Numbered from the stretch's first letter, positions 22,280-33,706 are shown. The stretch is 64,000 nucleotides of DNA from Dactylorhiza incarnata (GCA_033032865.1 JAWHQI010000013.1:4960001-5024000); one strand, 5' to 3'. Made by a program: numbers and translations. Notes: generated by a model not told the origin, from the letters alone.

Positions 22280-23460
22280 CGAGTGGTGCGGGAGCCCGAC
22301 TAGCGGAGCCATCTCGGGAGAAAAACACTTACCCTCCCCGAGAGGCCTTCCTACCCTACCAGCTAGCGAGAGCCCGACTAGCGGAGCCTTCTCGGGGGAA
22401 GAACACTTACCCTCCCAGAGAGGCTTTCCGACCTCGTCGGCTAGCGGAGCCAACTCGGGGGAAAAATACTTACCCTCCACGAGAGGCCTTCCTACCCTGC
22501 CGCCTAGCAAGAGCCCGGCTAGCGGAGCACCTCGGGGAAAAACAATTACCCTCCCCGAGAGGCCTTACTACCCTGCCGGCTAGCGAGAGCCCGGCTAGCG
22601 GGGCCATATCGGGGGGAAAAACATTTACCCTCCCCGAGAGGCCTTCCTACCCTGCCGGCTAGCGAGAGCCCTGCTAGCGGAGCCATCTAAGGGGAAAACA
22701 CTTACCCTCCCCGAGAGGCCTTCCGACCTCGCCAGCTAGAGAGAGCCCAACTAGCGGAGCCACCTCGGGGGAAAACACTTAGCCTCCCCGAGAAGCCTTC
22801 CGACCTCGCCGGCTAGCGAGAGCCCGGTTAGCGGAGCCACCTCGGGGGAAAAAAACACTTACCCTCCCTGAGAGGCCTTCCTACCCTACCGACTAGCGAG
22901 AGCCCGGCTAGCGGAGCCATCTCGGGGGAAAACACTTACCCTCCCCGAGAGGCCTTCCTACCCTGCCGGCTAGCGAGAGCCCGGCTAGCGGGGCCATCTC
23001 GGGGGAAAAACACTTACCCTCCCCGAGAGGTCTTCCTACCCTGCCGGCTAGCGAGAGCCACCTCGTGAAAAAACACTTAGCCTCCCTGAGAGGCCTTTCG
23101 ACCTCGCCGGCTAGTGAGAGCCCGGCTAGCGAATTCACCTCGGGGGAAAAATACTTACCTTCCCCGAGAGGCCTTCCTACCCTGCCGACTAGCGAGAGCT
23201 CGGCTAGCAGAGCCACCTCAGGGAAAAATACTTAGCCTCCCCGAGAGGCCTTCTGACCTCGCCGGCTAGCGGGAGCCTGGCTAGCAGAGCCACCTCAGGA
23301 GAAAAATACTTACCCTCCCCGAGAGGCCTTCCTACCCCGCCAGCTAGCGAGAGCCCGGCTAGCGGAGATACCTCGGGGAAAAACACTTAGCCTCCCCGAG
23401 AGGCCTTCCGACCTCGCCGACTAGCGCGAGCCCGGCTAGCGGAGACATCTCGGGGCAAAG
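22280..23460. repeat. Tandem array, about 78-bp unit, roughly 15 copies
   Basis: Each unit carries GAGAGCCCGGCTAGCGGAGC, then CATCTCGGGG, an A-rich AAAACACTTACCCTCC, CCGAGAGGCC and TTCCTACCCTGCCGGCTAGC. Spacing of the AGCGGAGCC block is mostly 76-80 bp, with a few shortened units (near 22445 and 23057). Open frames here are repeat artefacts. Confidence 0.9.
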
Positions 23461-25062
23461 TACTTTGAAAACCTTCGGCCACCGAGCGGTTCCCGGCCTG
23501 CCAGCTTGATGGGAGCCTCGTTAGCGGGCCAACATCGGGGCATTCTAGCATGAAGAACTTGCTACCTTGCCAGCCTCTCCAGAGATCAACCTGACCAACC
23601 GTCTATGAGAGCCCGACAGCAGAATCGATCTGGGGCACTCCAGCATAAAGAACTTGCCACCTTGCCAGCCTATCTAGAGATCGACCCGACCCACCGTCTA
23701 TGAGAGCCCGACAGTGGAATCGATAGGGGGCATTCCAGCACAAAGAACTTGCCACTTTGCCAGCCTCTCCAGAGATCAACCTGACCCACCGTCTATGAGA
23801 GCCCGACAGCGGAATCGATCTTGGGCACTCCAGCAAAAGAACTTGCCACCTTGCCAACCTCTCCAGAGATCAACCTGACCCATCGTCTATGAGAGCCCGG
23901 CAGCGGAATCAATCTGGGGCATTCCAGCACAAAGAACTTTCCACCTTACCAGCCTCTCCAGAGATCAACCTGACCCACCATCTATGAGAGCCCATCAGCA
24001 GAATCGATCAGGGGCATTCCAGCACAAAGAACTTGCCACCTTGCCAGCCTCTCCAAAGATCAACCTGACCCACTATCTATGAGAGCCCGACAGCGGAATC
24101 GATCTGGGGCACTCCAGCACAAGGAAATTGCCACCTTGCCAGCCTCTCCAGAGATCAACCTGAACCACCGTCTATGAGAGCCCGGCAGCGGAATCGATCT
24201 GGGGCACTCCAGCATAAAGAACTTGCCACCTTGCCAGCCTCTCCAGAGATCAACCTGACCCACCATCTATGAGATCCCGACAGCGGAATCGATCTGAGGC
24301 ATTCCAACACAAAGAACTTGTCATCTTGCAGCCTCTCCAAAGATCAACCTGACCCACCGTCTATGAGAGCCCAACAGCGGAATCGATCTGGGGCACTGCA
24401 GCTTAAAGAACTTGCCACCTTGCCGGCCTCTCCAGAGATCAACCCGACCCACCGTCTATGAGAGCCCGGTAGCGGAATCGATCTGGAGCATTCCAGCATA
24501 AAGAACTTGCCACCTTGCCAGCCTCTCCAGAGATCAACCTGACCCACCATCTATGAGAGCCCGGCAGCGGAATCGATCTGGGGCATTCCAGCACAAAGAA
24601 CTTGCCACCTTGCTAGCCTCTCCAGAGATCAACCTGACCCACCGTCTATGAGAGCCCGACAGCGGAATCGATCTCGGGTATTCCAGCATAAAGAACTTGC
24701 CACCTTGCCAGCCTCTCCAGAGATCAACCTGAACCACCGTCTATGAGATCCCGACAGCGGAATCGATCTGGGGCACTCCAGCATAAAGAACTTTACACCT
24801 TGCCAGCCTCTCCAGAGATCAACCCGACCCATCGTCTATGAGAGCCCATCAGCGGAATCGATATGGGGCATTCCAACACAAAGAACTTGCCACCTTGCCA
24901 GCCTCTCCAGAGATCAACCTGACCCACCATCTATGAGAGCCCGGCAGCGAAATCGATCTGGGGCACTCCAGCACAAAGAACTCCGGCCACCGAGCGGTTC
25001 CTGGCCCTGCCAGCTTGGTGGGAGCCTGGTCAGCGGGCCATCATCGAGGCTAAGTACTTTGG
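23461..25062. repeat. Tandem array, 95-bp unit, about 15 copies, with matching flanks
   Basis: Units of 95 bp run from about 23545 to 24980: AAAGAACTTGCCACCTTGCC, CTCTCCAGAGATCAACC, CGTCTATGAGAGCCCGACAG, CGGAATCGATCTGGGGC. The spacing of the GAGAGCCCG block is very regular (94-96 bp). Both flanks (23461-23544 and 24981-25062) carry GGCCACCGAGCGGTTCC and AGTACTTTG, so the array is bounded by copies of a common edge sequence. Part of the unit matches the 78-bp array. Confidence 0.9.
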
Positions 25063-25251
25063 AAAACTTTCGTTATATTAGTCATCCGGTTACGTGCAAG
25101 AAAAAACTTAGTATGGAAATAATCCATCATACTACATGACTTGAATAAAAATCTAAGCATGGGGACCGAGACTCGGACTCCAACTCCTAGGCATGGTCTT
25201 CCTCGATCTTCTCTGGTTGCCGTTTTTGCTGCATCGGACCCCTTGCCTCCA

Positions 25252-25605
25252 TCACTTCCAAAACTCGGGGCAGGCGGATGTCGCGTGACCTTCCTCCTCA
25301 TGGAGGTCACAGTAGGGTAACACCACCCTATCCACTCTTCCTCTTCTTTTTGCTTTCTTGGCTCTCCTCCTTCTTCCCCAGCCCATCACCACAGTTTGCT
25401 GAAGTGGTTGAGGGGGTGCCTTCGGTCTCTGCCTCCACCTTTGGAGCTGGGCGGGTGGGGGAAAGCTTCCTCCCCACCCGCCCCCTTGGGGCTGGGCGAG
25501 TGGGGGAAAGCTGCCTCCCCACCCACTCCCTTGGGATTGGGCGAGTGGGGGTATGGCACATCCCCACTCGCCCCCTCCTAGGGGACCGGGCAAGTGGGGA
25601 CCGAA
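25252..25605 (-). pseudogene. Gypsy gag C-terminal part: proline/glycine repeat region and zinc knuckle
   Basis: On the minus strand the frame reads a proline/glycine/tryptophan-rich section built from three units of the 46-bp-type minisatellite (LAQPQGGGWGGSFPP and variants). A basic linker (RRRRAKKAKRRGR) follows, then YCDLHEEEGHATSACPEF. That last stretch fits the Gypsy gag knuckle C-x2-H-x4-H-x4-C, with histidine at the second position where CCHC is canonical, as often seen in plant Gypsy gag (YCxxHxxxGHxTxxC). It binds element RNA for packaging. The N-terminal half lies beyond the solo LTR, at 29815-30103, on the same strand. Confidence 0.6.
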
Positions 25606-26571
25606 TGTCACAACCCGCATTTTCCCACGAATTTAATAAATATTATCAGAGTAAAGGGAAAATACGGGCTATGATGCCACGTCAAGCAGGGGACAACTAC
25701 CGGCGTTCAGGCAGACACTCCTTACGATTATTTTATAAAAGACATAAATGTGCTTAGATTAAAAGAGAATTTTACATTTTAGCATAAGACCGTGTCCCTC
25801 GGTCCGGTGGATCATCTAGTCCACATGTAGAAAACTATACATACGCAGCGGAAAATAGGTTCATTTTAGATATGCACAAATCTAGGTTTAGTATAGTACG
25901 AAAAGATTTTCTACGATCTTCAAAGTATGTGACATTTATTTAAAATCATGATATGCAAGAATGACATTTTTATACCAATAAAGTAACTAATGCATCCTAG
26001 CATAAAGCTTCCAAGAGAGCAAATAGGTAAACAACCTGAAAGTAACATCAAAATAACTAGCAAATAAACTAGCACAAGAAAACTAGAGCTATGGGCGTCA
26101 ACAACTGACACGAGCCCATAGAAAAGAAGGAAAACATCCAAAAGAGGGCAACAACTAAAGAACTGCCCCTTACCTAGAAGAGAGGAAGGGCCTCGACAGG
26201 AAAACTGAACGACACCGCTCTAACTCCTGCGGCAGCTAAAGACCTGAACCTGAGACATTCATAATAAAAGAATGCCTCAGCCCAAAGGGTACAAGAAAAC
26301 CAAGATTAGCAGCAATCAGAAATAAAAGATTGCAGAAAGGAGAACTAAGCAGATAAACATCTATAATCTTACAACAACTCGAGCCAGCTCAAACGAGTGC
26401 ACTCGGTAAGAGGAAAGGCCTGCACCAGAAGGTAGTAGCCAAAACAATCAAAGCCAACCACGTGTCCGTCATTGTGGCTCCGTGGTGGTGGTTATACATA
26501 TAATATCATAATACACATATATAAGCATATATGTTTATAAGCGCTTGAGACTGATCAGCTCAAATTAAACA

Positions 26572-26731
26572 GGTGGCGGTCCTTTATCCTCTGCCAACCC
26601 CAAAATCCAAGACCAGGTGGTGGTGCTCTATCCACTGCCACCCGAAAAGCCAAAACCGGGTGGTGGTACTTTATCCACTACCACCCAAAAAGCCAAAACC
26701 GGGTGGTGGTCCTTTATCCACTGCCACCCAA
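26572..26731. repeat. 43-bp tandem repeat, four copies, each a possible hairpin
   Basis: Each unit pairs GGTGGTGGT at its start with CCACTGCCACCC about 20 bases on, separated by TTTATCCA-type loops, and ends GAAAAGCCAAAACCG. The first copy is the most diverged. Confidence 0.85.
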
Positions 26732-28542
26732 GAACTACCCACCGCACAAGGTTAAAACAAAGGTTCTAAATAATTAATTTTAGTTTCAATTAAGACACAG
26801 GACGTAACCCGAGATATCAGCATCATAACACCCTAGTAATAGGGTCACAAAGAAATAAACACTACTCAACGATTCATTTGAAAACACTTGGTGAGTCCAA
26901 ACTTGACTCCCAGCGAACTTCCCGTAACAGTACGATGAATAAGGCACGAAACAATACCATAACCGGTCACCAATCAAATACAGGACAACTCAAAGAATAA
27001 AGCATAACTTCATCTAAAAAGACTCAACGAAAAGACTAAAATGCTTGATAACATCGCTTAAGATACCCGGAAACACATGGCGAAAGAACATATAAATATA
27101 TACGAAATCAATTCAGAATAAGCGATGAAATCGACAGGAAAACTTATCAAAAGTTGACAGGGAAACTTAACAACAGTTGACGGGAAAAGGCTTATATCAA
27201 AGTCGACGAGAATGACTTATATCAAAGTTGATTAGAAGACTTCAGGTTAAAGTCGACGGGAAACTTCGTAAAAGAAGAAATAGTTGCGCGATCTTAGGGC
27301 GAGCAAACTTTTCTAAACCTAGGGAAGTCTTATCAGACTACCTGGTAGCATAACTAAATAGGTATAGAAGCTATCCAGATTCCAAGGGGATGACATCTGG
27401 AATCAAGAACCCAGAACACCAATAAGACCCCTAAAAGGGAAACACAACAACCACTAACCTAAAATCAACAGGTTATGCAGGCAAGGAAGAAGAAAGGACA
27501 GAAATGGAGGACTTCCAATCACCCAGCAACATCAAGCCAAGGGAACTACTACTACATGAAGGACACAACCCACAAGAAAGCCTTAAGCTTCAAGAAACAC
27601 AGTTATTAAGGAGAAGGACTGCTATTTGTAGCCCACAACCACTAAAAAGAAATCTTTAGATTCAACCCGATTGCTAAGGCAGTGAGGAGGAAGCATTATC
27701 CTTCACTGAGAAAGTTAACACAAACATTACATGGACGACTGAGTCTGGAAGGGTTTACAATACTCAGAAATAATAGGTAGATTACACAGAAAACCAGGGA
27801 GTTCTAGACAGAAATCCCGGACATAATGACTAAAAAAATTCAGGGCAGAAGTTCTAATAAATTCTGGACAAAACAGTTAGAAAATTCTGGGACTACATCG
27901 ATTGAACTTCTAAACAAGTCTATGGTATAAACAGGAATCAACAGGCACATGAAAGAACTTGATTTCCGAGAATACACAGAAAACAGCTTTTCCGAGAGAA
28001 TCTATCAGAACAACAAGGAAGACCACAAATAGAACTTCACTTGCAAAAAAAGGGGGAGAAACAATCAAAGATATATATATAAAGAAGATTTAGAGTTCTG
28101 AAGAAACAAACAAGCCCAGGGAGGGGAAAAGAGCAAATAAATGACTTCAACAGCTAGGCTACTAGTGCGAGACTATGAGTGCTTCAAGTTTAACAATTGC
28201 TAGCCTCGCAAAGTCATCGAGAACTAGCAAGGGAAATTCCCCATACCGTCGAGGATTAGAAAGCGAGATTTCCGGAAATTTAGTCAACAAAAAGAAACCC
28301 ATCTATATTTTTAGCTATCTGTATGTGAAATATGCAGAATTTAACTAGTGAACGCGATCTGAAGTTAGCCAAAATAAACCAAGCATGAAACCAGGATAAA
28401 CCCGATATCCTTGCTAGCATACACCCGAATTCTTATGATAATACCCGCCGGGATATCCGCTAGCATAAACTCCCATAACTTGATCCCAATAATTAAAAGA
28501 AATCTTCTAGCATAATCTCCCAATGAAAATTGATATCAGGAA

Positions 28543-28974
28543 TTAGGAAAAAAAAGAACCTGCTAGCATATATCCCAATGAAACTAGGGCCACCATCGGC
28601 AAAGCTACAGGGAAGCAAAAGTACAGGAATTTATCAATGGCTTTCCATCTCATATTATCATCTGGAGAAATAAAAGATAGCGCAGATCCTATTACTCCAG
28701 CTCTTCCTGTTCTACCTATTCTATGCAAATAATCTTCAGGACACATAGGTAAGTCATAATTAATAACATGCTTAGAGTGAGGAACATCAAGTCCCCGAGC
28801 TGCAACATCTGTAGCTACCATAATTCTTTGTCTTGAAGAGCGAAATAAAGCAATAACGCGCTCTCGCCTTACTTGGGATAAATCTCCATGAATAGCTTCG
28901 GCTTTATGGTCTTTAATTTTTAACATTTTAGGATTCAACCAACAGATGCAAGAGAGAATACCCAGGAATTTCAA
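28543..28974 (-). pseudogene. DEAD-box RNA helicase C-terminal domain fragment captured in an LTR
   Basis: The frame has 143 codons; residues about 16-117 (28929-28624) are the second RecA-like domain of a DEAD-box helicase. In order: [10 protein letters not shown] before motif IVa; [13 protein letters not shown], motif [20 protein letters not shown] then TGRAG, motif VI with its arginine fingers; [18 protein letters not shown], the tail of the fold. The ATP-binding half (Q motif, Walker A, DEAD) is absent, so it cannot be an active helicase. Residues 1-15 and 118-143 come from LTR sequence. The wording [11 protein letters not shown] and the tryptophan-containing tail look bacterial rather than plant, and about four-fifths of codons end in A or T. 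There is no intron or stop. It lies in sense with the LTR. The bacterial origin is inference. Confidence 0.8.
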
Positions 28975-29814
28975 GTATTAAGCAGGCCATTCGACCTCTA
29001 TACCCAGATCAATCTCAGTTAAGACAAAAGAAAAGAGATGAAGGGGGAAAAGGATGAAGAGTTTCCTTGCCTGATTTGGAAGCCGACGCCACTCGACGAA
29101 GAGAAAGCTACGGCCGGGAAATCGCAAGACCTCTGCCGATCCCGACGAGGGCTCACCGATTCTTTACTCCGACGATGAAGCCAAGCTCCGACGACCTCCA
29201 AATCGCCTCCTCCGACGGTCCCGACGCCGAACCCTAGCTCGCCCCTAACCTCGCTCGGTAGACTGCAGCTATCGGGGAAGGGGAAAAAGGAACTGAAGGC
29301 CTTTTTTTTTCTTCATCAATGTATATAAACACATATATTATTATTATTATTATTTTTTTAACATGACTTATACATGCATATTATCAACAGGGGGCCCTTA
29401 AATAAAACCTTTATCTATAATTTGTATACATATAACTTGCACATATATATATATATATATATATATATTATGTATATATACAAACTCTTATATACACCTT
29501 TATACAGATATATATAATTTTTATATAATCCTTGTACATATACATATATATAATTATATATTTACCTACCTACAAACCTTCCCATATGAATCTTCATAAT
29601 TGAATATGTTTGCCTATACATGCATAAAACTTCATACATACACACTCACATATATATATATATAACTCGATCTAGGATTACTTGCCGGACGATGACGACG
29701 ATGAAACGGTAATGCCCTCTCACATTTACACTACACAACGATAATATCATGTTTAAGACATTATCATCTCGCATTCCCCGCTTAAAAGACTATAAGAAAA
29801 CCTGGGGCGTTACA

Positions 29815-30103
29815 CCGAATGTCTCCCCACCCCCACCCCCCCCCGCCCCCACTAGTACCCGCTTCCTGGATTGCTGGCCGGGAGTGCTCTCGGACCACCT
29901 CCTCTCCTGCCTTCGCCTATCGCGGCAAAGGCTACCTGCAAGGTCTGCAGGACCTCCCTCTTGAAATTTTCGAACATCTCCAACGTCACTCCAGCCACCG
30001 GGGGCTGCGAGTGGCCGGGGTCGGATCCTCCTCCACCTCCAGCCAAGGAGCTCAGCTCGAGAGTTTCTTGTGTTGGCCACTCTCCACGCTCACTGCACCA
30101 AAA
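29815..30103 (-). pseudogene. Gypsy gag N-terminal part, separated from its C-terminus by the solo LTR
   Basis: On the minus strand, right after the LTR (30104), a primer-site-like TTTTGGTGCAGTGAGCG is followed by an open frame. It contains WPTQETLELSSLAGGGGGSD and EMFENFKREVLQTLQVAFAA, a helical segment of the kind seen near the N-terminus of plant Gypsy gag. The frame then runs into a glycine-rich stretch that meets the solo LTR at 29815. It resumes at 25605 after the 4.2-kb insertion and one target copy. The capsid core is not recognisable. Family assignment is moderate. Confidence 0.45.
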
Positions 30104-30905
30104 TGTTGAAACCAATAAATTGGTCTCTCGAGGAGTTCGGGCCATCTTGGCGGGCGAGAGGTGCGGGCAGCTGCCCCCTCTCACCCAGCCCCCTTGGCGG
30201 GCGAGAGTTGCGGGTAGTTTCCCCCTCTTGCCCAGCCCCCTTGGCGGGCGAGAGGTGCGGGAAGCTGCCCCTTTCGCCCAGGCCCCTTGGCAGGCGGAAG
30301 AGGCGGGCAGCGGCCCCTCTCGCCCAGCCCCCTTGGCGGGCGGGAGAGGCGGGCAGCGGCCCCTCTCGCCCGGCCCCCTTGGCGGGCGAGAGTTGCGAGC
30401 AGCTGCCCCCTCTCGCCCATCCCCTTGGGAGGGGGTGAGGGGTGGAGGTGGGCGACCTCACCCTCACCCAGTCACGAGAAGAATGGCTCGGCCTATGTTT
30501 AGCGCCTCAGAATGGCAGGATTTGGCTGTTTGCAGGCCAAATCCGAGGGTGTTTTGGTAATCTCGTAGGCCAGAGTGTGGCTATTTGCAGACCCGGCTCC
30601 AAAAACTATAAATAAGCCCAAGGGGGAACCATTTGGAGGATCTCTCTTTTTGCCTCCTTTCCCCCTAAGTTCCTTTGTTCGGTGGAGAGAGCCTCCAATG
30701 GTGCCCAAGCTTAGCATTGGCTTGGGAGGGGAAGCGCTCTAAGATCTTCCGGGTGTGTGGTGGGACCTCCTCGCTAAGCCCTTGGCCTTGTTCCTAATTC
30801 CTTAGCCTCTTGGCCTAGAGCTCTCCTTGGGAGGAGTAAGTGTTGGTCACCCCTCAACTTGTTGAGTGCCGAACTCCTCGAGAGACCAATTTATTGGTTT
30901 CAACA
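30104..30905 (-). repeat. LTR-like element with perfect 37-bp inverted ends and internal minisatellite
   Basis: Positions 30104-30140 (TGTTGAAACCAATAAATTGG...) are the exact reverse complement of 30869-30905, a 37-bp perfect inverted repeat. Inside are about 6 units of the 46-bp minisatellite (30141-30440) and a TATA-like CTATAAATA (about 30606-30614) that also reads as TATTTATAG on the other strand. The primer-like site and gag lie beyond the low-coordinate end, which suggests a minus-strand 5' LTR. No 5-bp duplication is seen. A TIR transposon is an alternative reading. Confidence 0.6.
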
Positions 30906-31612
30906 GTCGAACTTAGGTGTCGATGGGAAGTTCTCCCTTCCCGTCGACAAGTCGATCCGCTAGCACTGGCAGTAGCACTATCGTCAGGCGCTAGTGATTA
31001 TATCCACTCGCCTTCCCGTCGACCTTAAGGGCTGATGGGAAGTTATCCCTTCCCATCGGCCCATCGACATGCTAGCACCGGCGGTAGCTCTACCGCCGGG
31101 CGCTAGCTACCGGCAAGCAGAACCTCGCCATCTTCCTTCCAAACTCCTTCCCTGGCAATCCAGCTCCAAGACACCTACCATCTTCTCTCTTCCCAAATTG
31201 TTAGACATTCACGTCTATTCACGTGCAAATCAATATGATTTAAGTCTATAATTACAATTAAAGACTCATCTTACCCTAAACTATTCATCATCTTCCCCTA
31301 TTATGAAATTAGGGTTTTCATCTTCTCTCCTCCAATACTCCCTCATATGACCATGGATTTTCACGAAATCAAATCCTATCTCTTCCTTTTGGAGAGAAGA
31401 AATGATTGAAGGAACTTTCGCGGCAATCGGTGCCCTAAGATGAAAGCTCTGGTTTGGTCTTTTCGTAAGGATCTCCTTTAGCTCACAAGCCAAGCTCTTT
31501 TGAGCTCAACACCTCTCCTACTTTCTTCTACGATCTAGCACCAAGGGAGAGGGGTTGGAAGTTACCTTATTTCGGCAATGGTTGGAGCTCATCTTGATGG
31601 CAGCATGGTGGT
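30906..31612 (-). repeat. Chromovirus-like LTR, 3' portion, with mixed palindrome cassettes
   Basis: Positions about 31200-31612 match, reversed, 48370-48660 of the LTR at 47249 (GAGCTCAAAAGAGCTTG, the GGTGGTTGT block). Positions 30906-31115 alternate two word types, (C/A)CCGTCGAC and GCTAGC with CGGCGGTAG. The rest of this LTR continues at 40305-40890, beyond the Copia element inserted at 31613. Confidence 0.65.
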
Positions 31613-33613
31613 TGTTGGGAATAGTGCCCTGTAATGTTCCTGATTTGAAGAAGTGCTCAGCTCAATGATAAGTGCAAGTTGTATTTAATGTTCCATCTAG
31701 TTCATGCTTGCAGAGATCGACAATATGTCAAGTACATTAGTTATTTCAGTAAGTACTATATCGTCAAGAAGAAGGAGATGTCATCGACAAAGTTCATCAT
31801 AATGATGGGCAAATCAAAAGCTGAGACTTGGCAAGATCGTCGAACGCAGAATGATGTTCGTCGAACGCTGAAGGAAGATCGTCGAACGTTGAGACTTGGC
31901 GAGTTAGTCGAACGCTGAGACTCGGCAAGATCGTCGAACAGAGAAGCAAGATCGTCAAACGCAGAAGCAAGTTCGTCGAATGCAGACTTGGCAAGTTCGT
32001 CGAACGCTGGATGGAGTTCGTCGAACGCAGAGACGGGACAAAAGAATGAAGTTCGCCGAACACAGAATGCTGTTCGTCGAACGAAGATTGTCGTTCACCG
32101 AATGCAGAGAAGAATGAAGACAAAGGAAGAAATGTCGCCAAGAAGATGCAGCATCATCGACATCAACAAAGAAGCCTTGTCGCTGAAAAGGCTAAGTATG
32201 ACTGATGGCGTAGGACATCATCGAAGAAAGGCATGTCGTCAAGATGACTGAAGAAAGATAACTGAAGACAAGTAGTTGCTAAAAGTATGATCTGTCGACA
32301 TGTTATCACTCATATCGTCGAGAAAGCAACGTGATTACGATGACAGTCTGCAAGAAAGAAGATCACGACGATACAGTCAGAGATAGCATATCGTCGTATA
32401 TGCAAAAGCGCCAGAATGTCTCGTATCGTCGAGATAACAGAATCAGAGGCAGAAGCAAGAAGAATTGAAGATCTACCAATGTGTAAGGCATCGACAAAGT
32501 CCTGTCGTCGAGATATTGTCCATGTCGTCGTAACAATGGAAATATCGTCGAGACGGAATTCAAATATTGTGGACACGCTGTCAGCATTTAATGTCGCCGC
32601 TTGATTGTCCAATCAGCGCATGCTATTAAAGAATGGGCATGTGACAGTAAAGGACATTACATGTGACCGTTATGCGGGCCATTTGTCCTATAAAAGGGAA
32701 CAGTGTTTCCCTAGAAAAGTTATCTTGAAAATAGAGAAAAAAATGGAAAAGAATCCCGCCGCTACACTTTAATAGAACAATTTTCTTTTCGGCGGAGAAG
32801 AAGAGAAGAAGATCAAGTAGAGAACAAGCATCAAGTGTTCTCTGAAGAATCAGTCATCTCTATCGACTGACAAGAAGCCAATCCTCATCAGGCTAAGAAA
32901 AGGCTGAAGAAGATCCAGTGCTGAAACTTCAAATCAAGAAGCATCTCCTTCAACCTAAAGAAGCCAATCTCCATCGGGCTAAGTTGCCAATCTTCATCTG
33001 GAAAAAGAAACAGTCTTTCTACTATAATTTCTTGTAAGGCTTGCGGGCCTATTTGTCTAGCTTGAGGGCTGGAGAGCTGTGAGGCTTGAGGGCCAGGGCA
33101 GTGGACTTGCGGGTCCAACACCGTCTAGCTTGAGGGCTGGAGAGCTGTGAGGCATGAGGGCCAGGGCAGTGGACTTGCAGGTCCGATCTTGTCGAGCTTG
33201 AGGAATTGGGCACAGTAGGGGCTTGCGTGCCTAGGCTGTAGGCACAGGACTTGCAAGTCTGTGTTGTGTAGGGCTTGAGGGCCTGCGTGTCGAGCTTGCA
33301 GGCTCGGGTGCAGTAGGGGCTTGCGGGCCTAGGCTGTGGGACTTGTGGGCCCGTAGTGTAAGGCTTGAGGGCCTGAAGATTTGGCAGAATTTGTCGAGCC
33401 TAGCACACTGCTGGGTAGGTGCAGAGGGAAAGAGGACTACTCAAGACACCCGGTTTTGAGGAACCTCTATATATCTTTGTGTGTTTTCTGTGTTATGCGT
33501 TATAATCTATAGATCCACTAATCAGAAAACAAGAACACCAAAAGGGGATATAATAATTAGTAAAACCTATTCACCCCTCCTCTAGGTGATAAGTTGACAC
33601 CCAATAAACAACA
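31613..33613 (+). repeat. 5' LTR of the extra-ORF Copia element
   Basis: TGTTGGGAATAG start, AAACAACA end. U3 carries a dense run of (G/A)TCGTCGAACGCAGA words (about 31835-32100), then CCTATAAAAGGGAAC as TATA box (about 32688-32702). The R-U5 part has degenerate GCTTG(A/C)GGGC repeats (33036-33375). Compared with the 3' LTR it has 22 extra bases at about 32645, bounded by ATGTGAC repeats. Confidence 0.92.
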
Positions 33614-33615
33614 AG

Positions 33616-33627
33616 TAGTATCAAAGC
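33616..33627 (+). other. Primer binding site, tRNA-Met type, mutated
   Basis: Reads TAGTATCAAAGC two bases after the LTR. It has two G-to-A differences from TGGTATCAGAGC. Confidence 0.75.
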
Positions 33628-33706
33628 GAGGTTGTTCAAAGAAAAGCTTAACAACTTAAACAGATCTGCTCGTGGGTGTTCATTCTTCACAGCTATAGAA
33701 TCAAGA

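Larger units (their letters stand above)
25606..29814 (-). mobile_element. Solo LTR of 4.2 kb, chromovirus-like Gypsy, perfect target duplication
   Basis: The LTR runs on the minus strand from TGTAACGCCCC (29814) to GGGTTGTGACA (25606). Identical 5-bp repeats CCGAA flank it (25601-25605 and 29815-29819). TGTAAC(A/G)(C/T)CCC-type starts are usual for Tekay/Del-like LTRs. A TATA-like stretch in an AT-rich zone lies near 29320-29470. A GC-rich stretch at about 29050-29260 probably belongs to R/U5. Inside are four 43-bp hairpin repeats (26572-26731), a run of GTCGACGGGAA words (about 27128-27275), and a DEAD-box helicase fragment (28624-28929). With no internal region, it is the relic of LTR-LTR recombination. 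Confidence 0.9.

Noticed and set aside
23545..24980. Regular 95-bp array as a CRISPR-like locus
   Set aside because: The whole unit repeats, with no unique spacers, in plant retroelement DNA; it is an ordinary tandem repeat.
29019..29201. 60-codon serine/arginine-rich frame as exon 1 of a host gene
   Set aside because: It fits the GC-rich R/U5 leader of the solo LTR; a similar GC-rich leader lies at 49210-49430 in the long LTR. No splice-linked exon was seen.
30104..30905. Mutator-type or other TIR transposon
   Set aside because: The inverted ends fit, but no 8-11-bp duplication is found, and a primer-like site and gag follow one end. Kept as LTR-like with the alternative noted.
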